NCBI RefSeq assembly: GCF_018598585.1
Contig: NZ_JAHESD010000006.1
Span: forward strand, 62,001-126,000
DNA: 64,000 nucleotides
Direction of reading: 5' to 3'
Origin: Chryseosolibacter indicum
GTDB lineage: Bacteria; Bacteroidota; Bacteroidia; Cytophagales; Cyclobacteriaceae
Positions 8,184 through 18,014 of the stretch are shown here, piece by piece. A model generated the notes under the pieces. It was not told the DNA's origin. It saw only the letters and a program-made list of their open reading frames with translations, and made no database searches. Position numbers and translations under genes: made by a program. Each line of letters begins with the position of its first letter. Position 1 is the stretch's first letter.

Positions 8184-9098
8184 ATGCACAACCATTCAGA
8201 AATTCTTCATATTGAAAGCATCTCGCAGTTGATGCATGAATTGCATCTACCAACACCACTACATCCATTAATTGCACTGGTAAATTACAACGATGCCCCG
8301 GTAGAGATGCTGAGAAAAGGACAAAAAATAACCATTGATTTCTATAAAATTTCATTCAGACCTAACTTCCGCGGACAGACAAAATACGGTCAAGGGTACT
8401 ATGACTTTAAAGAAGGTGGATTGGCTTTCCTGAAACCAAAGCAGGTTGTATTTTCACCTGAAGACACGCAAGGTTATGAAGGCTTTGCTCTATACTTCCA
8501 TCCCGATTTTATACGAAATTATCCTCTGGGAAATTCGATAAACCAATATGGATTTTTTTCGTATAGTGTTTCCGAAGCATTATTTCTATCTACAAAAGAA
8601 AAAGAGGTAATAGCCAACTTATTTACTTCTATAGGAAATGAATTGGGAAACAACATTGATCAATTCAGCCAGGATATTGTAGTATCACAACTCGAACTCT
8701 TATTAAATTATAGTAACCGTTTTTATAATCGTCAATTCCTTACACGAAAACCGTTTAACAACGATATTATAAATACATTAGATCAACTACTGAATAACTA
8801 TTTTGAAAATGGAAACGGATTGAAAAATGGTGTTCCGTCCGTACAATACATTAGCACACAATTGCAACTATCCCAGCGCTATTTAAGCGATATGCTTAGA
8901 TCATTAACGGGGCTAAACACACAACAATATATCCAAAATGCAATTATTGAAAAAGCGAAGGAAAAATTATCGACAACCACATTTTCTATAAGCGAAATAG
9001 CTTACGAGTTGGGTTTTGAACATCCACAATCCTTTAGCAAATTATTTAAGGCAAAGACACAACTTTCTCCATTAGCTTTCAGACAATCATTTAATTAA
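8184..9098 (+). CDS. AraC-family transcriptional regulator
   Basis: 304 residues. The C-terminal ~90 residues form the double helix-turn-helix: VPSVQYISTQLQLSQRYLSDML, then ISEIAYELGFEHPQSFSKLFK, the AraC signature. The N-terminal ~180 residues would be the effector-binding cupin-like domain. I chose the ATG at 8184 over a TTG at 8169. Sitting 29 bp after the SDR gene, it most likely controls that gene and may sense its substrate. This pairing of SDR and AraC genes is frequent in Bacteroidota. Confidence 0.92.
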   Translation: MHNHSEILHIESISQLMHELHLPTPLHPLIALVNYNDAPVEMLRKGQKITIDFYKISFRPNFRGQTKYGQGYYDFKEGGLAFLKPKQVVFSPEDTQGYEGFALYFHPDFIRNYPLGNSINQYGFFSYSVSEALFLSTKEKEVIANLFTSIGNELGNNIDQFSQDIVVSQLELLLNYSNRFYNRQFLTRKPFNNDIINTLDQLLNNYFENGNGLKNGVPSVQYISTQLQLSQRYLSDMLRSLTGLNTQQYIQNAIIEKAKEKLSTTTFSISEIAYELGFEHPQSFSKLFKAKTQLSPLAFRQSFN

Positions 9099-9186
9099 AA
9101 ACTTTCCAGAACGTATTATGATTCATCATCAAATGTTAATAGCAAGATTTGTAGTATGAAGAGTGGCCTATTAACAATAACTCTTG

Positions 9187-10332
9187 CTAACTATCTTTCT
9201 TTTCCCTTCCCTTACTCAGATAGCGCCTGACAGGTACGTCATAGAACACCATGGCAGCATAGGCTGCAACGATCAAGAAAACGACACCCAATATGACGAT
9301 AAAGACTAGTTCATTAGTCAAAGGCTTTTTACTTGTAAAGTAACTTCCAAAAATCCATATAGCTGCATAATGCGTCATATATAGTGGATAAGATATATTA
9401 CCAGAAAATTGACAAACCTTTTTCAACCTAGGTGACAAGATAGAACCGGCTCCGAGGGAAACCATCAGCGGAAAATAGAAGAGTACAACAAGTGTCTCTG
9501 TTAGCCAATTCCAATCAGACCAAGGCATGATAAAGGCAAAAAACAACAAAATAGACAGGCCCGCAAACCCAAGATTGTTTTTAATAATCCAATTAGAACG
9601 ATAAAGAAAGAGACCTGCTAAAAACGAACAAGCTACACGCGCACCACCGTCAAGAAAATTATCTTTTGACCATCCACCTAACAAATTGCCCGTTCTATAG
9701 CTAACGATACAAATACCAACAGCAGCCAGCATTGTTAATACTGCGAGAGAACGATTGCGGACTTTATAAAGAACCAATGCATAAAAAACATTGGCAACAT
9801 ATTCCCAAAAAAGCGACCAAGCTGGAGCGTTTAAGGCAAAGAGGTTAAAGAAACGTTCTTCCATTAATGGAAGAGGAATAAGAAAAACGGAGCAAACAAA
9901 AAGCAAAGCAAGTGCTCTTATGTCGTAAGCGGAGGATAATGCAAAAGGATCAAAAAGAAAACCTAGTAATCCTACGACAGAGCCCAGAACAACCAAAGGG
10001 TGTAATCTTATTAACCTTAACTTAAAGAATTCTCCTAGTCCAATTTTTGGTAAGCGGCCATCATAGGCATACCCAATAACAAAGCCAGATAAACAAAAGA
10101 AAAAATCAACCGCCAAGAAACCATGCGCTATAAAGTTTTTACTAAAGTCAGGGAACACCCATTCCATAAAGTGAAAAATAACAACAGCTAGCGCTGCAAC
10201 ACCTCTTAACCCATCAAGGATCTCGAAATGGTGTTTCGTTTTCAAAAGATCAGGGCTTGATTTTATTGGGTTCATCAATTTAGAAGCGAGGTAAATGCAA
10301 AACAAAACACATAAGTACAATGTTTTCACCAT
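9187..10332 (-). CDS. Acyltransferase 3 family (OafA/YrhL-like) membrane protein
   Basis: 381 residues with about ten membrane helices. The family motif with the catalytic-type His is in ILDGLRGVAALAVVIFHF, followed by GFLAVDFFFCLSGFVIGYAY. A second conserved block is the LRLIRLHPLVV region. Family members move acetyl or other acyl groups onto extracytoplasmic glycans. The SGNH domain found fused in some members is absent. A shorter start at 10275 (MNPIKSS) is possible; the longer one adds a hydrophobic stretch. It is a single gene, convergent with the AraC gene. Confidence 0.9.
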   Translation of the reverse strand: MVKTLYLCVLFCIYLASKLMNPIKSSPDLLKTKHHFEILDGLRGVAALAVVIFHFMEWVFPDFSKNFIAHGFLAVDFFFCLSGFVIGYAYDGRLPKIGLGEFFKLRLIRLHPLVVLGSVVGLLGFLFDPFALSSAYDIRALALLFVCSVFLIPLPLMEERFFNLFALNAPAWSLFWEYVANVFYALVLYKVRNRSLAVLTMLAAVGICIVSYRTGNLLGGWSKDNFLDGGARVACSFLAGLFLYRSNWIIKNNLGFAGLSILLFFAFIMPWSDWNWLTETLVVLFYFPLMVSLGAGSILSPRLKKVCQFSGNISYPLYMTHYAAIWIFGSYFTSKKPLTNELVFIVILGVVFLIVAAYAAMVFYDVPVRRYLSKGREKKDS

Positions 10333-10442
10333 GGTAATAGAAATGCTAAATTAAAAGAAAGTGGCTCCGTTACTGCGTATTTTTTTGTAAGTTTCGACAG
10401 CTTATAAGATTACACAATTTCGACTGGTTGTTATTGAACTGT

Positions 10443-11132
10443 ATGCAACGGATTATCATAGGACTATTTATGTGGTCATGCTGTTTATTTACCTTTGGGC
10501 AGACCACAAGTAATTTAAGTCTTAAAAAAGAGTTAGACAGCATTTACACTGCGGATCAAAAATACAGACAACTTCTCTTCTCAGGTTTAACTAGAACTAA
10601 AGCGGACTCCGTTGCAGCTGTCTACAAAATTTCAAAAGAAGAACTTCCTGATTATCTGATGAGAAAAATGCAGGAAACAGATTCTTTAAACTTAATAAGG
10701 ATTGAACAAATCATACAACAATATGGCTATCCTGGTCAAAGTTTAGTAGGTACCCCTACCAACGAAGCTGTCTTTTTTGTTATCCAGCATTCTCCTAACA
10801 TTGAAAAACACTTGCCCATGATAAAACGAGCAGCTGATAAAAAAGAACTTCCTTTTAAACTTTATGCTATGATGCTTGATCGTTGGCTCATGTACAAAGG
10901 TGAAGAGCAGATTTATGGAACGCAAGGAAAGGGTTTAGAAACGATGAATGCACAAACTGGTAGAAAAGAATTTAAAATGATTATTTGGCCTATAAAAGAT
11001 GCTCCCGGTGTAAACAAAAGAAGAAAGGAGGCAGGTTTTGAACAAACAGTAGAAGAAAATGCTAAACGTCTTGGTATTGAATATAAAGTGTTTACGCTGG
11101 AAGATGTAAAGAAAATGCAGAGTCCTAATTAA
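10443..11132 (+). CDS. Exported protein with DUF6624-like domain
   Basis: 229 residues. Starting at the ATG 10443 gives a clean signal peptide (MQRIIIGLFMWSCCLFTFGQ). The mature part carries the pattern I associate with DUF6624: LDSIYTADQKYRQ, then IIQQYGYPG, EAVFFVIQHSP and LPMIKRA, followed by LYAMMLDRWLMYKGEEQIYGTQ. The function of the family is unknown. The protein is predicted periplasmic or surface-attached. An in-frame TTG at 10428 is less likely. It is a single gene, convergent with the ThuA gene. Confidence 0.75.
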   Translation: MQRIIIGLFMWSCCLFTFGQTTSNLSLKKELDSIYTADQKYRQLLFSGLTRTKADSVAAVYKISKEELPDYLMRKMQETDSLNLIRIEQIIQQYGYPGQSLVGTPTNEAVFFVIQHSPNIEKHLPMIKRAADKKELPFKLYAMMLDRWLMYKGEEQIYGTQGKGLETMNAQTGRKEFKMIIWPIKDAPGVNKRRKEAGFEQTVEENAKRLGIEYKVFTLEDVKKMQSPN

Positions 11133-11225
11133 AAAGTCCGACTGTAATAGAAGGAAATAATTAGGATTATTTTATTGCAATTAACGGTGGTAACAGATCG
11201 AAAAATAAAAAAGATTTAAACAACA

Positions 11226-11253
11226 AACGGTTCAAGCTTAAACTTGAACCGTT
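11226..11253. terminator. Convergent hairpin between the DUF6624 and ThuA genes
   Basis: A perfect 11-bp stem (AACGGTTCAAG with its complement) closes a 6-nt loop between two convergent genes. There is no strict T-run directly after either arm. On the minus side a T-rich stretch begins about 10 nt later, so this is a plausible but weak bidirectional terminator. Confidence 0.5.
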
Positions 11254-11294
11254 GACATTTAACTTAAGTAAATACTTCGATTTATTTCTCTCTA

Positions 11295-12125
11295 TTACTT
11301 TTTGTTGTGTTTTGCGTAAATGGGGCTCAGCCATTTTTCAGCCGGTTCATATTTGCTAGCGCTCGCCCATTTTATTCCTCGTTTCAGCATTTCGATCGCA
11401 TCAGGTTTCTCTTTGATATGATCTAGGTTATGACCGATAGAAGTATAAAACACCCTCCCCTTCCCATGCATTTTCTTCCATGTAACGGGCATAACACAAC
11501 CATCAATCCACGAATTAATCTTGCCGTTAAAACGTGTAGTAGCAAGTACTTTTACATTAGGATCGACATGCATATAATATTGTTCGCTCTTCATTGCAAA
11601 ATCTTTTAACCCTTTTGTCACCTCATCTTGATGATCGATGATGTTCACTTCATAATCTACATAGTTACCTGGATGTGCCACCCACTGGCCACCTGTCATA
11701 TATTGGTAATCTACATTGTTTCTGAAGGCATCACACAGGCCCCCGTGCCATCCTGTAAGGCCTGTGCCATTTTTCTCAACTGCTTCAATCAAGCCTTTCT
11801 CCTGTTCTTTAGTGATTGATGACATTGTATAGATTTGTATAACCAGGTCTATTGAATCCATTAAGGATTTGTCTGCATATGGATCAAGCGTCGGAGAAGT
11901 TGTAACCTCTGCTCCCTCCTCCTTAAGCCAGGTAGTGATATAATCAAAATACTTTTGCGGTTCATGGCCATCCCACCCACCATAAGTAAACAATACTTTT
12001 CTTCCCTTTAAAGAAGGAAGTTGAGCTGAAGATAAGTCATTGTCTTTTGCATGCGCAAAACCACTGCCAGCAGCAAGCCCCGCGACACCGAGCGCCGTAG
12101 CAAGAAAGTTTCTTCTCGAATTCAT
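11295..12125 (-). CDS. ThuA-domain protein with Tat-type signal
   Basis: 276 residues. The N-terminus MNSRRNFLATALGVAGLAAGSGFAHA looks like a twin-arginine signal (SRRNFL). The rest is ThuA/class I glutamine-amidotransferase-like: KVLFTYGGWDGHEP, GLTGWHGG and QYYMHVDPNVKVLATTRF, with GKGRVFYTSIGH near the end. ThuA proteins are linked to sugar metabolism, and in Bacteroidota related domains often occur in carbohydrate-degrading gene sets. The catalytic role is unsettled. It is a single gene that begins 460 bp before the next plus-strand gene. Confidence 0.87.
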   Translation of the reverse strand: MNSRRNFLATALGVAGLAAGSGFAHAKDNDLSSAQLPSLKGRKVLFTYGGWDGHEPQKYFDYITTWLKEEGAEVTTSPTLDPYADKSLMDSIDLVIQIYTMSSITKEQEKGLIEAVEKNGTGLTGWHGGLCDAFRNNVDYQYMTGGQWVAHPGNYVDYEVNIIDHQDEVTKGLKDFAMKSEQYYMHVDPNVKVLATTRFNGKINSWIDGCVMPVTWKKMHGKGRVFYTSIGHNLDHIKEKPDAIEMLKRGIKWASASKYEPAEKWLSPIYAKHNKK

Positions 12126-12585
12126 AGCATCATAATTGGTTTAGTAAACAGCTTTAAAATAGTAAATACTTTTGATGGATGCTAACTTCAAATTCAGGTT
12201 AAACTTCTGCTATTTCTTTGATACTGTCATTTCGATAGAAATAGAGATTGAAATGAAAAAAGCATATTTATCTAACTAAGAAACGAACTTCACAACTGTC
12301 ACTGTCAGGATCGGTATCGAACGTTTTTGTCCAGATTTGAACGTGCGTAATTTATCGATACGGGTAAAATCGATCAATTTCAAGTTCTAAGTATTGGCAT
12401 AGTTCTTAACATTACAATGCTCAATCTAGCATACAGTCATCGGAAGTGAATACGATAGGCACGAGTTCTAGATTACAATTATCATTTAATGTGAAGGAGA
12501 AAGTTCGCGCCAGAATAATAAGCAACGTGCTACCGATTCTCAAGCCGGTCATTAACGCATAAAATAGACAAGTAAATAATTACGT
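12126..12585. other. Intergenic region, no gene seen
   Basis: A 460-bp divergent spacer between the ThuA gene (minus) and the FtsX permease (plus). It should hold both promoters. I see no full TAnnTTTG box, no hairpin with a T-run and no convincing small reading frame. Confidence 0.5.
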
Positions 12586-14961
12586 ATGTTTAATAGTTAC
12601 TTAAGGATTGGATGGAGAAACCTTGTGAAAAACAAGCTTTTCAGCGTGATCAACATCAGCGGAATGGCCATAAGCATGACTTCATTTCTCATCATTTCAT
12701 TGTTTGTTTATGATGAATTAAAATTCGACAAACACATTGAAGATGTTAATCTTAAATACCGCATTTTTAATGAACATTTCAGAGAAGGAAGAGACTTTGC
12801 AATTATCCCCGCTGTTATAGCCCCAACACTTGCAGCAGAGTATCCGGAAGTCGAATACTTCACACGATTTATGAATCTTTATACCCCTCCTCTGTTTGAG
12901 GTGCGAAATAAAAAATTTACAGAAGACAAGGGAGGGTTGGCAGATCCTAGCTTTTTTAAAATGTTTAGCCTTGAGCTTATCGAAGGGAACGCCAATAATG
13001 CATTAAAGAAGCCTAATGAAGTTGGCATAAATAAAACACTGAAGGAAAAATATTTTGGTGAAAGTAGTGCGCTCGGTCAGAGCATTAAGATCAACGGTGA
13101 AGACTATAATGTTACTGCTGTATTTGAGGATTTCCCTAAACATACCCATCTTGATTTTAATTATTTAATTGCAATGGAAGAATTGGCTACGGCCCGTCCT
13201 GATAGAATGAGCGATTGGGGTTGGAGCGGAATGGTCACTTATATTAAGTTAAAGCCCGGTACCAATACTTTGTTGCTTGAATCTAAAATAAAAGATATCG
13301 CAAGAGGTAAAGCAGATGAAGAGGATTTCTACACCCCTCATTTAATGCCCTTGAAGGATGTGCATCTTCACGCTTATAATCAATCCTGGGATGTAGCAAG
13401 AAGGGGGAACATTCAAACCGTTTATGTTCTTATTGCCACAAGTATATTTATATTAGTTATTGCAATTCTCAATTTTGTAAATCTCTCAACAGCTCGCGCT
13501 GTCAGTCGGGTAAAAGAAGTTGGTTTACGCAAAGTTGTAGGAGCTGTTCGTATTCAACTCATTTATCAGTTCATTAGTGAATCAGTTATTATTGCATTTA
13601 TCGCTTTAATAATTGGCGTAACCTTGGCGAGTGCCATACTACCTTCATTAAATTCATTCGCTGACAAAGACATTCCAGTCCATATCTTTCTTGAACCACA
13701 ACTTGTTGTTGCCCTAATGTCCTTGGCCATTCTAACTGGAATTGCTGCAGGGTCCTATCCTGCATTCTATATCTCGGGTTTTAGACCGGCAAGTATTCTA
13801 GCTAATAGGCTGTCAGGTGGTTCCGAAAGCACCCTGCTAAGGAAAGGTTTAGTCGTGCTTCAATTTGTTCTTGCTTTCTTCCTTATTGTAGCGTCCCTCA
13901 CCGTATCACAGCAATATAACTATATGCGAAATACTGATATGGGATTTAACAAGGATAATCTTATCGTGTTACAGCTCAGAGGTGAGATGTTTGAACGACT
14001 TGAGACTACCAAGCAAACACTTGTAAACCATCCTAACATTTTAAGCGCTACATTAGGTTATGGACTACCTGGAGAGGCATATGCAGGTGAAACAATTAAA
14101 GACAAGGCAACAAATAAGGAGTACAGTGTAAGTATGCTTACAGCAGACCATGATTATGTGAAAACTGTAGGACTTGAGCTTCTTGCAGGACGTGATTTTT
14201 CAAAAGAAATAGCTACAGATGAGCAACAAGCCTTTATTTTAAGTGAGTCTGCAATAAAGATGTTGGGTTATGACAATCCAGAGGATGCGCTACAGCACGA
14301 AATAGATTGGCAATATGGAGATTCATTAAAAAGAGGGAAAGTAATTGGTGTAGTTAAAGATGTTCAATTAAACAGCATGCGTGAAAGTATCACTCCCGTT
14401 GTACTTCATATATTTAAATCGTCATATTCATCCGTAACCTTGAGAATCAAGCCAACCGATGTTTCAACTACCCTCTCACACCTGAAAAAATCCTGGAGTA
14501 CTCTTACTGCGGAGTGGCCCTTCGAGTATAAATTTTTAGATGACAACTTTGACAAGATGTATAAATCAGAGGAAAAACTAAACACGCTATTTTCATTCTT
14601 CACAGGCTTTGCGATCCTGGTTGCGTGCGTTGGTCTTTTAGGGTTGGTGATATATACTACCTCACAGAAATACAAAGAAATTAGCATTCGTAAAGTCTTG
14701 GGCGCCGGAGAGGGGACGCTGGTAATTCAACTTGCCAAAAATTATATGTTGTTATTATGTGTAGCTTTCTTCATTGCAATTCCTTTTAGTTACTACGCAA
14801 GCTGGAGGTGGCTTCAGGAATTTACATATCGAATTTCTATTACTCCTACGCTGTTTATTAAAGCAGGACTGTTTATTATGGTGATATCGCTATTAACAGT
14901 GGGCTTGCAGTCATTAAAGGCAGCAAGAGCTAATCCTGTTGACGCGTTAAAAGAACAATAA
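12586..14961 (+). CDS. Orphan FtsX/MacB-type ABC transporter permease
   Basis: 791 residues. The layout is one N-terminal helix (LVKNKLFSVINISGMAISM), a periplasmic MacB_PCD domain, and three helices with the FtsX signature FVNLSTARAVSRVKEVGLRK. A second helix/periplasmic/FtsX unit follows, with ILVACVGLLGLVIYTTSQK and EISIRKVLGAG, ending in ARANPVDALKEQ. This double-unit form is typical of Bacteroidota permeases, often found in expanded families regulated with sigma-54 or two-component systems. No ATPase gene lies next to it, so it must borrow one. A role in peptide, lipoprotein or toxin export or mechanotransmission is only inferred. Confidence 0.92.
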   Translation: MFNSYLRIGWRNLVKNKLFSVINISGMAISMTSFLIISLFVYDELKFDKHIEDVNLKYRIFNEHFREGRDFAIIPAVIAPTLAAEYPEVEYFTRFMNLYTPPLFEVRNKKFTEDKGGLADPSFFKMFSLELIEGNANNALKKPNEVGINKTLKEKYFGESSALGQSIKINGEDYNVTAVFEDFPKHTHLDFNYLIAMEELATARPDRMSDWGWSGMVTYIKLKPGTNTLLLESKIKDIARGKADEEDFYTPHLMPLKDVHLHAYNQSWDVARRGNIQTVYVLIATSIFILVIAILNFVNLSTARAVSRVKEVGLRKVVGAVRIQLIYQFISESVIIAFIALIIGVTLASAILPSLNSFADKDIPVHIFLEPQLVVALMSLAILTGIAAGSYPAFYISGFRPASILANRLSGGSESTLLRKGLVVLQFVLAFFLIVASLTVSQQYNYMRNTDMGFNKDNLIVLQLRGEMFERLETTKQTLVNHPNILSATLGYGLPGEAYAGETIKDKATNKEYSVSMLTADHDYVKTVGLELLAGRDFSKEIATDEQQAFILSESAIKMLGYDNPEDALQHEIDWQYGDSLKRGKVIGVVKDVQLNSMRESITPVVLHIFKSSYSSVTLRIKPTDVSTTLSHLKKSWSTLTAEWPFEYKFLDDNFDKMYKSEEKLNTLFSFFTGFAILVACVGLLGLVIYTTSQKYKEISIRKVLGAGEGTLVIQLAKNYMLLLCVAFFIAIPFSYYASWRWLQEFTYRISITPTLFIKAGLFIMVISLLTVGLQSLKAARANPVDALKEQ

Positions 14962-15092
14962 GTTAATAAAGTAGGATTTCAGATATAAAAGACATGGGTG
15001 TCCGCAGTGAAATCCCAAATAGTCAGCACTTAGTCGCATTACCCCTCATAGAATGCCGCATCCGAACCTACTAAGCTTGCACGCACAATAAA

Positions 15093-15100
15093 TATATTTG
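15093..15100 (+). promoter_or_regulatory. Possible Bacteroidota -7 element before the DUF1801 gene
   Basis: TATATTTG matches TAnnTTTG exactly and ends 11 nt before the ATG at 15112, implying a very short leader. A TTG at 15077 is closer than the usual -33 spacing, so the call is tentative. Confidence 0.4.
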
Positions 15101-15111
15101 TAAAAAATATT

Positions 15112-15492
15112 ATGAGTATGAAAACGGTGCTTGCAAAAAATGTCGATGAGTACATTGATGGCTTTCCTGAAGAAATTCAGAAAAAGCTGAAAGATATGCG
15201 TGCAACAATAAAGAAGGCTGCACCAAATGCGGAAGAAGCGATCAAATATGCTATGCCTACTTTAGTCTTGCATGGTAACCTAGTGCACTTTGCAGCATTC
15301 AAAAACCATATTGGTTTTTACCCTGCTCCTTCTGGTATTGACGCATTTAAAAAAGAACTTTCTGCCTACGAAAGCAGCAAAGGAGCAATCAGGTTTCCAA
15401 TGGATGCACCGCTTCCGCATACTTTAATAACAAAAATTGTTAAATTCAGAATTAAGGAAAATCTTCAGAAAGCTAAAGACAAAAAGAAATAG
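15112..15492 (+). CDS. DUF1801 (YdhG-like) protein
   Basis: 126 residues. DUF1801 features: VDEYIDGFPEEIQKKLKDMRATIKKAAPNAEEAIKYAMPTL, then NLVHFAAFKNHIGFYPAPSGIDAF and a basic tail GAIRFPMDAPLPHTLITKIVKFRIKE. It is a small cytoplasmic protein. B. subtilis relatives include a frataxin-like iron chaperone (YdhG), but function in most members is unproved. The second ATG (residue 3) is an equally possible start. It is a single gene. Confidence 0.88.
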   Translation: MSMKTVLAKNVDEYIDGFPEEIQKKLKDMRATIKKAAPNAEEAIKYAMPTLVLHGNLVHFAAFKNHIGFYPAPSGIDAFKKELSAYESSKGAIRFPMDAPLPHTLITKIVKFRIKENLQKAKDKKK

Positions 15493-15545
15493 CAAAGGAC
15501 ACCGTCGTCAGATTTGTCAATCGCTGTTCCTCGTAGCATGTAAAC

Positions 15546-15570
15546 ATAAAAAGCGCCCGCGGGGGCGCTT
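15546..15570 (-). terminator. Intrinsic terminator of the GH5-like gene
   Basis: An 8-bp GC-rich stem AAGCGCCC/GGGCGCTT with loop GCGG (15551-15570). Read on the minus strand, the hairpin runs into a T-rich tail. It sits 26 bp after the stop of the minus-strand gene ending at 15596. Confidence 0.75.
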
Positions 15571-15595
15571 CTACTAACAGGGTTTAACAAATATC

Positions 15596-16693
15596 TTACA
15601 TAGCAGGGCGGTCGTTTTTCTTTTGTTTAAAACGACTTAAGTAATTTATTTCTTCTTCTTTGTATGGTGTACCATCAGCACGGAAAATATCGTGAAACCA
15701 CAATGAAGGTTCACCTGCGTAACTAACGGTCCATGAATCCCAAGGATAACTTGTTTGTGTTTTACCCGCAACAAGTCCCCAGTTATAGCCACTTACCTTA
15801 TGCTTTTCAAATATTGGGATGATGCTCTCAAACGTATTATTGAAACCACGCGCCATATACTCGGTACAAAGTACGGGCCTGTTGAAGCGTTGTAGTTTTA
15901 TAATTCTGCGCTCCATTTCCTCGGGAGAATCATAGTTGTGAAATGTAATTACATCAGAACTTTCTAACATAAACTGATCAAGTTCTTTGATTTCATTTTC
16001 AGTCCACTCTCCTACCCAAACACCTGAAGTAAGCGGTTGAGATGGATTTACTTCACGAGCCCAGGTAAATACTTTACGAAGCAACACAAGTGCTAAATCG
16101 GCTTTGTCTTCAGGCTCATGAGCGCCATAGGAGGCAATATTTCTATTACATGGCTCATTGTATAGATCCCATACGTGAATGCGTTTATCATTAGCGAAAT
16201 GCGTCAGCACGCCCTTCACATAATCTTCGAGTTCATTATGCCTTTTTGGATTTTTCAATACTTCGAGCCCGGGACTTTGAAGCCATCCAGAGTTATGGAC
16301 ACCCATCTTATATTCACGTTTCCCTGGCTCAGGAAATGGATTCCATACGCTGTCGAATAACACGAACATAACACCAATACCATGACTGTCTGCAATGCGT
16401 AAGAATGTTTCCATTCTATTCAGCAAACCTTGGGAATCGTGCTTCCACAATAAGTCGTGAAGGAAAACACGGATTGAATTGAAGCCAAGATTTGCAGCCC
16501 ATCCCAGTTCTCTTTCTATGGTAATAGGATCAAAAGTTTCGGATTCCCACATCTCGAGCTGGTTAACAGCCGTCGATGGAGCATAATTACAACCTAAAAG
16601 CCAGCCTTTTTCTTCATACCATTGGTTAGCTTTTAATTCAGACCATTGTCTGTCAGCAAAAGCCGGCAGACCTTTAACCTTTGTTGATTTCAT
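15596..16693 (-). CDS. GH5-like (clan GH-A) glycoside hydrolase
   Basis: 365 residues, TIM-barrel. The acid/base Glu is E180 in WDLYNEPCN; the nucleophile Glu is E278 in VLCTEYMARG. LGFNSIRVFLHDLLW matches the usual strand-2 Arg motif. Relatives are often labelled '1,4-beta-xylanase' or 'cellulase family', but the true substrate is not known. No signal peptide is visible, so either it is cytoplasmic or the true start lies elsewhere; no better start is seen upstream. It is a single gene with its own terminator. Confidence 0.87.
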   Translation of the reverse strand: MKSTKVKGLPAFADRQWSELKANQWYEEKGWLLGCNYAPSTAVNQLEMWESETFDPITIERELGWAANLGFNSIRVFLHDLLWKHDSQGLLNRMETFLRIADSHGIGVMFVLFDSVWNPFPEPGKREYKMGVHNSGWLQSPGLEVLKNPKRHNELEDYVKGVLTHFANDKRIHVWDLYNEPCNRNIASYGAHEPEDKADLALVLLRKVFTWAREVNPSQPLTSGVWVGEWTENEIKELDQFMLESSDVITFHNYDSPEEMERRIIKLQRFNRPVLCTEYMARGFNNTFESIIPIFEKHKVSGYNWGLVAGKTQTSYPWDSWTVSYAGEPSLWFHDIFRADGTPYKEEEINYLSRFKQKKNDRPAM

Positions 16694-17139
16694 ATTTACT
16701 TGAGGAGATTCTGATCAATTGAAAATTTATCAGATAGAGTTGTTCTATATTGATTGGTTTACCTAGTTGTCTATTAATCAAGTCTCAATTTCTGTTACGA
16801 ATAACGAGCAAGAGTTTAATAATTAATTAACGTTTCAAAACTCAACAAAATCTGTGCAGACTTCAAGTAGGATCAATAAAAAAATATAAGAGAGGTAAGA
16901 TTTACGCTACAATGTAAACAACCAAGCAGCATTAAACCCAATGAATATATCACAGGGTAATCTTGAATTTTTAATGCTGCTTAAGAAATAGCTGCAAAAT
17001 GAAAAATTATTACCAATAATGACAAATCATAATGACAGATGTGTTCTTTCAGCAGACTATTCCATGACAGAACAGCCACTCTAACTATAACCGCATATCA
17101 ATACAAGTCAAATAGTAATGGTAACTATTAAAAGATAAT
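16694..17139. other. Intergenic region, no gene seen
   Basis: 446 AT-rich bp lying between the start of the GH5-like gene and the 3' end of the glf operon, both on the minus strand. It should contain the GH5-like promoter and the glf-operon terminator. I see no clear hairpin with T-run, no perfect -7 box and no convincing small gene. Confidence 0.45.
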
Positions 17140-18003
17140 TTAACCGTTTATGATTTCTCCTCCATTTGGATGCAAAACCTGCCCAGTCATATAAGAACTG
17201 TCGCTGCAAGCAAGAAAGAGATAGCTAGGAGCTACTTCAGCTGGTTCTCCTGCTCTTTCCATAGGAGCATCACTTCCGAATTTAGAGACCTTTTCGGATT
17301 TGAAAGATGATGCAATCAACGGAGTCCATATTGGTCCAGGCGCAACACCATTAACTCTTATCTTTCGTTTGACCAGATTTGCAGCCAGGCTTCTCGTAAA
17401 ACTAACGATAGCTCCCTTTGTTGAGGCATAATCAATTAGTCCACCACTGCCCCTATAAGCAGTAACAGATGTTGTGTTAATAATGCTTCCGCCGGAAGTT
17501 ATTGAAGGAAGGGCGTACTTTGTGATCCAGAAATATGAAAAAATATTGGTAGAGAAAGTTTTTAAGAGTTGTTCTGTGGTAATGTCTTCCAGTTTCTTTG
17601 ACTCATAGTGTATAGCTGCATTATTTACTAAAACATCTATTTTACCAAACTTTTTGACCGTTTTCTCAACAGCTCGCTTACAATTCGTTTCCTTACTAAG
17701 GTCTCCAGGTATAATAATACAAGTGCGACCTTTTTCTTCTACCAGCAATTTTGTCTCTTCCGCATCTTCGTGTTCATTTAAATATGCAATGGCGATATCA
17801 GCACCTTCTTTTGCAAATAATAAGGCTACTGCTCTTCCAATTCCGCTATCTCCACCTGTTATCAATGCAATCTTCCTATGTAATTTACCCAATGGTTTTT
17901 CTTCTGGGACGGCATCAGGCTTAGGAGTCATTTTAGCTTCTTTGCCCGGGCGACTTTGAACTTGCTCTTTACGCAGTGGCCTTTTTTTACCTCCTTTTTG
18001 CAT
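17140..18003 (-). CDS. SDR oxidoreductase, YghA/GsiB-type with basic N-terminal tail
   Basis: 287 residues. A Lys/Arg- and Pro-rich tail of about 40 residues precedes the Rossmann domain, as in the stress-linked SDR group that includes E. coli YghA. TGGDSGIG at 49-56 is the cofactor loop, NNAA follows LVNNAAIHYESK, and YASTKGAI carries the catalytic Tyr and Lys. It ends with the usual MTGQVLHPNGGEIING. The gene lies 11 bp after the GH1-like gene and so closes the glf operon, yet nothing in its sequence points to a sugar nucleotide substrate; it may simply be co-expressed. Confidence 0.9.
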   Translation of the reverse strand: MQKGGKKRPLRKEQVQSRPGKEAKMTPKPDAVPEEKPLGKLHRKIALITGGDSGIGRAVALLFAKEGADIAIAYLNEHEDAEETKLLVEEKGRTCIIIPGDLSKETNCKRAVEKTVKKFGKIDVLVNNAAIHYESKKLEDITTEQLLKTFSTNIFSYFWITKYALPSITSGGSIINTTSVTAYRGSGGLIDYASTKGAIVSFTRSLAANLVKRKIRVNGVAPGPIWTPLIASSFKSEKVSKFGSDAPMERAGEPAEVAPSYLFLACSDSSYMTGQVLHPNGGEIING

Positions 18004-18014
18004 ATCTTGTTAAA

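Noticed and set aside
17140-18003. The SDR of the glf operon as the missing RmlD-like half of the GH1-like protein
   Set aside because: Its motifs (TGGDSGIG, basic N-terminal tail, YASTK) place it with YghA-type SDRs, not with extended RmlD-type reductases.
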